In this document: piece by piece, positions 35,529-47,500 of the stretch
How positions within the stretch are numbered: the stretch's first letter is position 1
Layout of the letters: each line of letters starts with the position of its first letter
Assembly (NCBI RefSeq): GCF_011762045.1
Contig: NZ_JAASQS010000010.1
Location: 1 to 64,000 of the forward strand
Source: Rhizomicrobium electricum
GTDB taxonomy: Bacteria; Pseudomonadota; Alphaproteobacteria; Micropepsales; Micropepsaceae
Direction of reading: 5' to 3'
Length of the DNA: 64,000 nucleotides
The notes under the pieces: generated by a model
The model's input: the letters and a program-made list of their open reading frames with translations, nothing else
What the model was told of the DNA's origin: nothing
The model's database searches: none
Position numbers and translations under genes: made by a program

Positions 35529-38500
35529 ATGACAGCCCTCTCCCCGCCTCAGACGATGCTTCGCGCGACCGCTGACGGTCCTTGCAAGCGTTGGCCGGCG
35601 GAGCGATTTCACGAATGTTTTGAAGCGATAGCGGATCGCAGCCCCAGTTCGGCAGCGATCATCTCCGACACGACCGTTTTGACGTATTGGGACGTCGAGG
35701 TTCGGGCCAATGCCCTCGCTCGCGCATTAGTCGCCCACGGTTTGGCTCAGGAAGAGCCGGTCGGTGTTCTCACCGAGCGGTCGGGCCTGCTTCCCATCGC
35801 CCTCCTCGCAATCTTCAAGGCTGGTGGCGCGTATGTGCCGATGGGCGCGGATCTTCCGGCCGATCGACTCGTCAGCATGATCCAGCAATCGAAAATGCGC
35901 TGTTTGATTGCGCTCGATGGACTGGAACCACCCGATACGATTGTAAGCGCTCTTGAGGGAAACGCGTCCGCCGAAGAAGGAATTGCCATCCTTCGACCCG
36001 AGGAGATCCCTCCCGACGCGATTGCCCGCGACGGAGCTCGGCTCAAGACGTTGGGCAAGCCGACCGATCTTGCCGCCATCCTGTTCACGTCCGGATCGAC
36101 CGGCCGCCCCAAAGGCGTGCAGTTACAGCACGATGCTGTCCTGAACATGGCCTTTGGGCATATCGATGCCCAAGCGATCACGTCTGAAGACCGCGTCCTA
36201 CTCGCCACCGCCCCTGGTTTCATTCTGGGGTTTCGCGAGCTTTGCATGCCCCTGTTGGCCGGAGCCGCTCTGGTCCCGGCACCGCGCGCGCTGCTCGACG
36301 AACCGGCAAACCTTCTCGCGTTGATGTCCCGCCACCGGGTCAGCGTGGCTTTCTTCACGCCGTCGTATCTGCGCTTGTTCGATGGCGCCATTCCAAGCGG
36401 TTTGCGCTGCCTGATCACGGCGGGCGAACGGCCGAATGCCGACGATGCCCGGAGTTACGCCCGTACAATCGAGGTGTGGAACGTCCACGGAGCGACCGAG
36501 GTCTGCGGTACCATCTGCATGATGCGGGTGGCCCCGAACGGACACGGTCCGATTCCGAGCGGACGCCCCTTTGCCAACACCTCCGTCCATCTCCTGAATG
36601 CAGAGGGACAAGACGTTGCTCCCGGCGAGACCGGAGAGATCTACGTTGTGGGCCAAGGCCTTGCCCGCGGTTATCTCGATCAGCCCGATCTGACGGCCGC
36701 CAGTTTTGTGCCGACGCGTTACGGCCGCGCCTATCGCACGCACGATCTGGGACGGTGGTCGCCGGAGGGAAATCTCATCACCCTCGGTCGCACCAGCGAT
36801 ATGGTCAAAGTCTCGGGCCAGGCAGTCTCGCTCGGAGAAATCGAACAAACCCTATTGCTCCACCCCGATGTTCGTCGTGCCTTCGTCGTCCAGCACGACG
36901 GCAAGCTGATCGCATTTGTTGAAAGCACGGCGGAGCCGAAGCCGCTGGAAGACTGGCACGCGTTTCTGGGGAAAACCCTGCCGTCCTACATGTACCCGGC
37001 GCAGGTCGAAACCCTTGCCGAGATGCCCATCAACCCAGCGGGCAAAGCCGACCGCCAAGCGCTCGAGGCGCTCGCGGCGGATCTGCACGCCAGCGAAAGA
37101 CGAGGACTGGCTCCTCAGGGCGCGCTGGAGCAACAGATCGCCGGCGTATGGGAAAACGTCCTTGGGATGCATCCGGTGCTGCGGGACGACAACTACTTCG
37201 CCTTGGGCGGAACCAGTCTTCTGGCCATCGTCATCAGCCAAAAACTCCAGGCGTCAGGCATCACGGTCGCGGCGCGCACGATTTTGACATCGCCGACGGT
37301 CGCCGCTTTGGCCGGGAAGATCATCCAGACCCCCGCCCACGATTCTTCTACCCTTGAGCGTATGGAGGGTGTCGCCACCAAGGGCCAGGAAGATTTCTGG
37401 ATCGCGGCAACCCTCGGCCTGGCCACGACCGACGCCCAGATCGCTCGCATTTTGACGGTCAGAGGAAACGTTCCGACGCCGGAGCACTGGCGTGCGGCAT
37501 GGACGAACCTCTTGGCGCGCCACGCCGCGCTGCGCACGGCGTTTCATGCCGGCGCCGATGGCACGATCCGGTGGCGGACGGAGGCGAACGACGATCTTCC
37601 GCCCGGCGCCGGCTTTCGCATCGACGACGGCCTCGCTGCCGACGCGGGGAAGCGCCTGATCGCTGAGCAGGCGACGGCCCCCTTCTCGCTCACCGAACCG
37701 CCTCTGGCCCGCGCCGGATTGGTACGGCTGGTCACAGGCGAGACGCTGTTTTGGTTCAGCCTGCACCATGCCGCGGCCGACGGCGTCTCCGCCGCCCTCC
37801 TGCAGGACGAGATGCATGCCCTGCTGCTCGGTCGTCCGCTGCCGGAAGGGCTCAACGGACCCGCGATCGCCGCGCAAGCGGAAGAGGCGTATCTGGCATC
37901 GCCCCAGGCCGAACACGACAGCCGGTATTGGCGCGATCTGCTCGACGGCCTCGCGTCCGCCCCGGACGAGCCGGTCTTCAGCGAACTGCCCACCGATCAC
38001 AGCCGCCCGTCCTATCCCAGTGGAAAATCCTCTGTCCGCCTGGTCGAACGGCTCGATGCGGCGACGGTCGCGACGCTGACCCGCTTGGCGCAAGCGCAAC
38101 AGGTAGGACTTCACGCCCTGCTCTTGACCCTGCTGGCCGCGGAGACCCGGCGGCGCAGCGGACGATCCACCATCCTCCTGGGCACCAGCGTCTCGGTTCG
38201 TCCGGCTTGGGCCGAAACGGCGGTCGGCTATTTCGTCAATCTGCCGCCGCTCGCCTTGTGCGGCAACCAAGCCGATACACTTTCCGCTGCGATCCGCACC
38301 ACCCAAACCGTTTTGGCCGAAGCCCTGGAGCACGCCGCCTATCCGTCCGGCTTGCTCTATCGCGAATTCCGCCAACGCCACCCCGAGGCCCGGTCGCAGG
38401 CCCGAACCTCGCTGTTCGATATTTCGCTTACGGCCAATCCGTCGCGAATCTGCGGCAATGCCGAAACGGATTTTTCTCTTTCCCCATACGTCTTGCCCGA

Positions 38501-41500
38501 TGAGGTCACCGCGCCCGCGGCCGGTCTCGATCTCGCATTCAGCCACGAGCCGTTGCCGGATGGCGGCTTGGAATTGGCGCTGGTCTGGAATCCCGATGTC
38601 TATCGCCAGGAGACCGCCGAGGCATGGCTCAAATCCTTTACCGCCTGGGCTCGCTGGCTGGCCGAGGATCGGATGCGGATCGAAGCCCCCGTTCCCGCGC
38701 TGCGGACGGACGAAGTCGCCACCCTCGCGCAATGGGAAAACGGGCCGTCGGTCTCACGTCCGGCCAAGCGCGTGCATGAACTGATCGAGGCCATTGCGGA
38801 CACCGATCCGAACCGGATTGCCATCGTCGCAGACACCGGCGAGTGGACCTTTTCGGTGCTGGAGCGCGAAGCCAGCCGCATCGCGCAGCTTTTGATCCAT
38901 CATGGCGTTGAGCACGGCGATGCCGTGGCCGTTCTGACGGAATGTTCGCCCTCGCTGCCCGCGGCGGTGGTTGGCATTTGGAAAGCCGGCGCGGTCTATC
39001 TGCCGCTGCCGGTCGAACAACCCTCCGAACGGCTGGCCTTCATCGCCAAAGATGCGAGCGCGAAGATCGTGCTGGCGCTCGACGGCCTCGAACTGCCGGC
39101 GACTCTGTCGGCGATGACGGTGCTGCGTCCGGAGACCGAGCCGGACATTTCCGCCGAGCGCCCCGCGTGCTCCGGGTCGCCGCACGATGCCGCCTATATC
39201 ATCTACACCTCGGGGACCACTGGCGCGCCCAAAGGCGTGGTCCTGCCGCATGCAGGTGTGGTCAATGTCGCCTACGCGACGGCGGAAGCGATCGGGCTGA
39301 CGTCAGAGGATCGCGTCGCCTTCGTGGCAACACCCGGCTTCGATGCCTCGGTTTGGGAATTGACGCTGGGACTGGTGAACGGCGCGGCGATCGTGCCGGT
39401 GTCCCGCAATCTGCGCGATGACCCCTGGGCGCTGAAACAGAAATACACGGCCAGCGGTGTCACCGTTGCCTTCCATGCGCCGTCCTACTTGCGCATATCG
39501 CGAGAGACGCCGTTCGCCGGCTTGCGGGTTTTGCTCAGCGGTGGCGAAGCGCCGACCCATGACGATGCCCGCGCCCATGCGTATCTCGACTTCTGGAATC
39601 CCTATGGTCCCACCGAGGCCACGATCATCGTCAGTTTGGGCAAAGTGAATCCGGCGGACGATCGTCCGTTGACCGTCGGCCGCCCCATTTCCAATACGTG
39701 CATCTCGATCCGCCGCGATGATGGCACTCGCGTTCCGCCGGGCACGACGGGAGAAGTGTGGCTCGGCGGCGTCGGCGTGACGTCGGGCTACCTCGGTAAC
39801 CCGGAACTGACCGCGAAACATTTCGTCGAGACATCCGAGGGGCGCTTCTATCGGACCGGCGATCTGGCGCGGTGGACCGTTGACGGACGGCTGGAATTGC
39901 AGGGCCGCATCGACACCCAGGTGAAGTTGCACGGCCAGCGCATCGAACTCGACGAAATCGAGCGGACGCTGCAAAGCCATCCGGCCGTCACCGAGGCGGT
40001 AGTTGTGATGGCGGCGGCGGCCAGCGAAACCAAAGCGCTGCACGCCTTCGTCCGGCTTCGTCCGGACGCATCGATGCCCGAAGAAGAAAGCTGGCGGGCT
40101 TATCTTTGCGCCCACCTTCCCCAACACATGATTCCGGCATCGATCACGGAGGTAGCCTCATTTCCGTTGATGGCGAACGGCAAGCGCGACCGCGGCGCTC
40201 TGCTGACACGCCTGCAAACCTCCAAAAGCCAGGGCAAAGCCAAAACGCCGCCAACCGACGGACTGGAACGCCGCATTGCCAAGGCGTGGAGCGACCTCCT
40301 CGGCGAGCCCGTCGCCCGCGAAGACAATTTCTTCGCTTTGGGCGGCAACAGCCTGCTTGCGGTCGCACTGGCGCATCGGCTTTCCCTCGACTTGCAGCGA
40401 CCGGTTCCGGCCCGCGATTTGTTTGCGGCACCGACACTGGCGGGATTTTCCGCGCGGGTCGCCGAGATTCTGCACAGCGATACCGCAGCTGCTCCGGTGC
40501 TCTCCGGCGTCTTATCGAAAACCGATCTCGCCACCGAAGGCCAGCGCGAGTTCTGGGTTGCCGAAGCGGCCGGCCTGGATACCGGAACATTCACCATTCC
40601 GCTGATCCGGATCGTCGACGCGTATCCACTCGAGGCGTGGCGGGCGGCGTGGACCACATTGGTAGCGCGGCATGCCAGCTTGCGCACATCGTTTGTGATG
40701 GACGCGGACGGCGTTCTCTGCCGCACGATCGCGCCGCCGCAAGAGGGGCCAGCGCCGTTCGAATTTTCCGCCCAGCCCGACAGAACTGCGGCTATTGCCT
40801 TCGTCCGCCAGCGTCAGCAAGCGCCGTTTTCGATGGCGGCTGCACCGCTGTGGCGCACCGGCCTTGTTACGGCCGCCGATACGGGCGAGCAGCTATTCTG
40901 GTTGGCGCTGCATCATTCAGTAGGCGACGGACAATCGCTCGGGATTCTCGTCGAAGAACTGGAACGCCTGCTGCGCGGCGACGCACTGCCGGATGTGACG
41001 GGCGATTTTGCCGACACGGCGTCACGCGAGCAGGCTTATCTTGCAGGACCCGAATGCCGCGAGGACGCGCGCTATTGGGACGATCTGTTGGCCGGCCTTC
41101 CCGATGCCACGTTCGACGAAGCCCCGCTGGACACCGCGCGATCCACCACGGCCACACCGGGAACGCATCGGTTCGAAGCCACGCTCGATGCCGCAACCGC
41201 CCAAAGACTGAAGACACTGGCGCGCGCCCACAACACCAGCCTGCACGCGGTGATGCTGAGCCTTCTGGCCATCGAGGCGCGGAGGCGTATCGGCCACTGC
41301 GATGTCATTATCGGCACCACCGCATCCGTTCGCGAAACCGCGGCCGAGGCGCGCGTGGTCGGCTATTACGTCAATATGCTGCCGGTCCCCGTTCATGTGC
41401 CTCCGGGCGCTTTGTTTGCAGACATTTTGGACGAGACCGGCAAGCGGCTCAGCGGTGCCTTGGCGCACGCGCGCTATCCCTTCGCGCGCATCTATCAAAA

Positions 41501-44500
41501 TCATCGCAACCGGCATGCGCTGGCGCGCCATCCGGCACGCTACCCCGTCTTCGATATCGCGGTGACGGAAAATCCGCCCGCGTCCGCGCCCCAGATGCGC
41601 CGTCGCGCTGCCGCCTATGAGCGATGGGAGACATCGCCCGGCGAAGACATGGTGCTGAGCCACGAACTCCAGCCCGACGGCACGCTTCTGTTGCAATGGC
41701 ACGTCAACGCAGCGATCTACAGCCGCGACACGGCCGAGCGTTGGCTGACTTCGCTGACCGGATGGGCCGATTGGCTGACGGAAAGCCCTGAGCGCGCCCA
41801 ATCACTCCTGCCAGGACTTCTGCCGCAAGAAGCAGAACTGCTTGAGGTGTGGGAGTACGGACCACAGGTCGAACGGCCATCGCTGCGCTTTCACGAACTG
41901 TTCGAACAGCGCCTTGATGGAAGGGGCAACCATCCCGCTGTTTTGACGCAATCGTCGCAGCAGACCTATGCCGAGATCGAACGCGACGCGAATACCCTGG
42001 CCCACGCCTTGATCCAAGATGGCGCCGAACGCGGCTCTGTGATCGGGGTTTTGACCGAGCGCTCCGCCGCCCTTCCAGCGGCCGTTCTGGGAATTTGGAA
42101 AGCGGGCGCAACCTATCTGCCCTTGTCCGCCGATCTGCCGCCCGAACGCTTGGCGTTCATGGCCGAGGATGCGGGCCTCACACATCTTGTCGTGCTCGAT
42201 GGTTTGGCGGTTCCACCCGAACTTGCCGACGCCGCGCCCGACATCGTGCGGCCGGAAACGCTCGCTGCTGAGGAGAACCGTCCGCACGTCTCCGGTTCGC
42301 CGGACGATATCGCCTACATTCTCTACACCTCCGGCTCGACCGGGCGGCCCAAAGGAACGCGGATCTGCCATCGCTCCTATATCAACATGGTCCTGAGTAC
42401 CGGCGAGATCTACGGCCTGACGCCGGACGATCGCACCCTGATGTTCTCCTCTCCCTCGTTCGACGTCTCGCTGTCGGATATCGGATTGCCGCTGGCGTTC
42501 GGCGCCACCATCTGCCCCCTTCCCTACGATGTCTTGCGTTCGCCCACCGCGTTCCAAGACTTCCTGCGGGCGCTGAAGATCACGGTCGCCGATGTGACGC
42601 CGTCCTATCTGAGGTTGTTCGAGGGCGCCGATCTGCCGACCTTGGGCATTCTCGTCACCGGCGGTGAGGCGCCCGCGCCCGCCGATATTCGGACATACGC
42701 GCCGCGGCTTCGCTATTACAACGCCTATGGGCCGACCGAGAACACCATCAGCAGCACGATGGCGCTGCTGTCGGCCGAGACGGACTTTTTGTCGGCCGGG
42801 CGCCCGTTGCCCAACACCAGCGTTCACATCTGCAACGCGGACGGAAATCCGGTTCCGCCCGGCGTGATCGGCGAAGTGTGGCTCGGCGGCTGCGGCTTGG
42901 CGCAGGACTATGTCGGACGGCCGGACCTGACCGCCGCCGCGTTTGTCGCGACACCGCACGGACGGCGCTATCGCTCCGGCGATTTGGGACGCTGGCGTGC
43001 GAACGGCGAGCTTGAAATCATCGGCCGCGCCGACGATCAGGTGAAGCTGAACGGCATCCGGGTCGAGTTGGGTGAAATCGACTCTGCGCTGCGGACGCAT
43101 CCCGATGTCGCCCAGGCGGTGGTTCTGTTGGACCGCGGCGATGGCAACGATCACCGTCTGTGGGCATTCGCCCTGCCACGATCCGGCCGAACGCTGCCGA
43201 CCGAAGAAGGTTGGCGCACGTATCTGGCGGAACGGCTTCCGGCCTACATGATCCCCGCCACGGTGATCGCCGTGGACGCCATTCCGCTTTCCGATTCCGG
43301 AAAAGTCGATAAGGCCGCCCTCAAGCGCCTTTTGAGCGAACGGTCGCGCGCCACAGAAGACACTGAGCTCCAAGACGGACTGGAACGCGATATCGCCCGC
43401 ATCTGGAAAGAACTTTTGGGCGTCCAAGAGCTTCATCGCGACGACAATTTCTTCGCCTTGGGCGGGCATAGCCTGCTCGCGATCGCGCTGGCGCATCGTC
43501 TGGAAAAGCTTCTCGGCCATCCGGTTCCGGCGCGCGACCTTTTCGTCGAGCCGACCTTGCGCGGCTTTGCCGCCCGCGTTCGCCAATGGACGCCGGTGGC
43601 CGCCAGCGATGTCCGTTCGGACCGGGCCACCGAAGGCCAACGCGAATTCTGGGTAGCCGAACAAGCCGGTCTCGACACCCGCGGCTTCGTCATTCCGCTG
43701 ACCCTGGTCGCGCGCAATGCGGAGGACATCCCGCAATCGGTGTGGCGTGCGGCATGGACTGCCGTGGTGGATCGTCATGAGGCTCTGCGCACGGGATTTC
43801 GCACCGATGACGCCGGTGTTCTCAGGCGGTTCGTCGCGGCGCCGGGGACGGCCGATCTCGAATTCTGCGCATGTGCCGATCTGCCGGCCGCGCTCAGCTA
43901 TTGCCAAGCGCGCCAGAGCGAGCCCTTTGCGATGGTGTCCCCGCCCTTATGGCGCGCCGGGATCGTGCGCGTCGCCGAGACCAAGCAAATTCTGTTCTGG
44001 ATGGCGCTGCACCATTCGGTGGGAGACGGCGTCTCGCTCGGGATCCTGACCGACGATCTCGCCCGTTTCCTCAAGCAACAAACACCGCCGCCGTTGCCGT
44101 CGTCGTTCGATCTGGTGGCGGGACGGGAAGAGACTTATCTGTCGAGCCCTGCCTGTCAAAGCGATGCGCGCTATTGGCAAAAGACGCTCGCCGAACTCAG
44201 TACGGAATCTGATACGCCCTTCGACGAATGGCCATTGGATTTCGCCCGTCCCAACGGACGCACGGCACAAGCGACCAAAGGCGTCCACATATTCCACGCC
44301 TGCTTGGACGAGACGACTGCCACGCGTTTGCGTGCCTTCGCGCATAAGCATGGCGCCAGCCTTCACGCCCTGTTTTTGACTCTGCTGGCTCTGGAAGTTT
44401 TCCGGCGCAGCGGCAGACCGGCGTTTCTGCTCGGAACGGCGGCTTCTACCCGAGAAACCGCCGGCGAGGCCGATCTCGTCGGCTATTTCGTCAACATGCT

Positions 44501-47500
44501 GCCGGTCCCGTGCCGGATCACCAAAGAGATGCCGGTCGAGAAGGTTCTGCAGACGATGCAGGCCGCATTGGCGGAAGGGTTGCAGCATGCCCGCTATCCC
44601 TTTGCCCGCATCTATCAGGATTTCCGCCGCGATCAGGCGGTGTCCCCGCATCCGGCGCGCTTCCCACTGTTCGATTTTGCGGTGGCGGAAAATCCGGGCG
44701 CCACGGACGATCAAATCGGACTCCATTTCGAAGCGCTTCGTTCGGATGAAGACTATCGCCTCCGCCCCAATACGCCCGCGCAGGATATGGTTCTGGTCCA
44801 TGAAGGCCGGACGGACGGCAGCGTGCATTTGCAGTGGTACGCCAATGCCGCGCTCTACGAAAAAGATACCGCAGCCGCGTGGATGGACTCGCTGGTGGGA
44901 TGGGCAAGGCAGCTTGCCTCCGACGACCGCCCCGCGAACACGCCGGTACCGGTCTTGCTGCCGGCGGAAGCCGCGCTGCTCAAGCAGTGGGAATACGGAC
45001 CGCGCGTGCCGCTTCCGACGCCGGACTTCCCGGCCCGGTTCGAACAGTGGTGCACACTGCAGCCCGATCACCCTGCCGTCGTGACCGAACAGGGTATTCT
45101 CAGCTATGCCGCTGTGAATGCCCGTGCCGATGCTCTGGCGCAGGCCCTCAAAGAAAGTGGTTGTGCGCCGCACGAGCCGATCGGCGTGTTCACCGGCCGC
45201 TCCATCGCACTGCCGGAGACGGTTCTGGCGATTTGGAAAGCGGGCGGATGCTACGTTCCGCTGGCGAGCGAGCTGCCGGCCGAGCGGCTGGAATTCATCA
45301 TCCAGGACGCTGGAATAAAGCGGCTCGTCGTTCTCGACGGCCGCCCCCTTCCTGCGGCGCTGGCCGCGACCGGCTGTTCGGTTCTTCGTCCCGAAACTCT
45401 GACACTAGGTTCAGCGTGCAATCATCCCAAGCTCGATTGCTCCGGCCCGGCCTATGTCATCTACACCTCCGGTTCGACCGGCATTCCCAAAGGCGTCGTC
45501 CTTTCGCATCAAGGGTTGAACAATCTCGGCATCGCGCTTTCGGGCGCCCTGAACATCGCAGCCGAGGATCGTGTGCTGTTGACGGCATCGCCTGCCTTCG
45601 ACGCCTGGATTTCCGATCTTGCCATGGCCTGGGCGGCCGGAGCGGCGGTGGTTCCGGTGGTGCGCAGCGAGATGGACGATATTGCCGGCATGCGGGCCAA
45701 GCTGCCCCGGCTGGGTGTCACGGTGGCGACCTTACCGCCGTCGTATTTACGCTTGTTCGAACACGCCGATTTTCCGGGACTGCGTATCTTGATGACCGTC
45801 GGCGAGCCGCCCGTAGCTGCCGATGCACAGCGTTACGCGGCGCGTCTTCGCTACATCAACGGTTACGGCCCGACGGAAAACACGGCCGCAACGACGGTCG
45901 GCGCAATCGTCCCCGGCATGCCGCGCCTGACAACCGGAAGACCGCTCGCCAATATCGACGTTCATATTTGCGACGATCACGGCAATCCGGTGCCGCCGGG
46001 CTCTATCGGTGAGGTCTGGCTCGGCGGCATGGGACTGGCCATCGGCTATCTCAATCGCCCGGATCTGACGGCGGCAAGTTTTATCGAGACCCAATCCGGT
46101 CGGCGTTATCGTACCGGCGATTTGGGGCGCTGGACGTTGGCCGGCGATCTGCAAATCCTCGGCCGCTCCGATGGCCAGGTCAAGCTGCGCGGCCAGCGGA
46201 TCGAGTTGGGAGAAATAGAGCATCTCCTCGCCGCGCATCCGAGCGTGCGCCAGAGTGTCGTTCTGGTGGGGACCGAGAGCGACGACCGCCAAACCCTGTG
46301 GGGCTTTGTATGTCTCAAGCCCGAAGCCGACGAACCGCGCCAGGATGCATGGCACGCCTATCTGGCCGCCAAACTGCCCTCCTACATGGTGCCGTCGTCG
46401 GTCGTCCGGGTGCCGTCCATTCCCGTGAGCCATAGCGGAAAAATCGATCGGGCAGCCCTTCTTGCATTGGTGAGCGGCCAGAATGCGCTACCAGACGTAG
46501 CTGGACCTCTGCGGACGCCGCCAAGTTCGGAGATCGAGCAGCGCATTGCCCAAGTCTGGTCCGAGCATTTGAAGCGCTCCTTCATCGGCCGCGAGGACAA
46601 TTTTTTCGATCTCGGTGGCGACAGCCTCGGGGTCATCGCGGTGGTCAATCAGCTTCGCCGCACGTTCCGCTGCGCTATTACCGATCTCTACGAACATCCC
46701 CGCCTGGCCGACTTTGCAGCGGTTTGCCAGTACCGTCCCGAGCATCTTCACACGCTTATCCGCTCCGCCAAACAGCATTGGCGAGATTATCAGGCGACTC
46801 TCGCAGCCTATGAAGACGAACGTGATGCAGCCCTCGCGCCCGAATGGCGCGCTTACGAGACGCGCAATCTCGCCTATCGGGGCATTGCGACGGACCGCCG
46901 AGATTACGGCCACGTTCTCTTGACGGGCGCGACGGGGTATCTGGGCAGCTACGTTCTGCGCGAACTTCTGGCCGACACGACGAGACATGTCACGGCTTTG
47001 GTGCGCGGGGCCGACGACCGGACCGCGCGCGTGCGCCTCGGCGATGTCCTGCGGTACTATTTCGGCGACGAGAACGGGAACGCCTTGCTTAATGCACCGG
47101 GCCTGACCGTGCTGGCGTCGGATTTGCGCCGCGACGGCCTCGGTCTTGCGCCTCGGGATTATGACCGGACGGCGCAGGAGATTCAGGCAATCTATCATTG
47201 CGCCGCCAACGTCAAACATTTCGGCCATTACCGGGATTTCGAGGCCGACAACGTCGCCGCCACCGCCAGACTGCTGAACCTCGCCGCCCGTCGCTGCGCC
47301 GATTTTCATTATGTTTCGACGCTGTCGACCGGCGGCAAGGCGCCCGAAAGCGAGTTTCATCTCTTCACCGAATATGACCCCGTCCCCGATGTCCTGGATG
47401 AGAACTATTACGTTCGCAGCAAGCAGGAAGCCGAACGGCTGGTGATGGCCGCACGCGATTATCTGCCCAACGCCTCGATCCATCGCGTCGGCAACATCGT

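Noticed and set aside
41802-43907. Long open frame on the minus strand opposite the synthetase
   Set aside because: It mirrors the codon bias of the high-GC synthetase, is Arg/Gly/Gln-rich without domain motifs, and similar mirror frames face every A domain.
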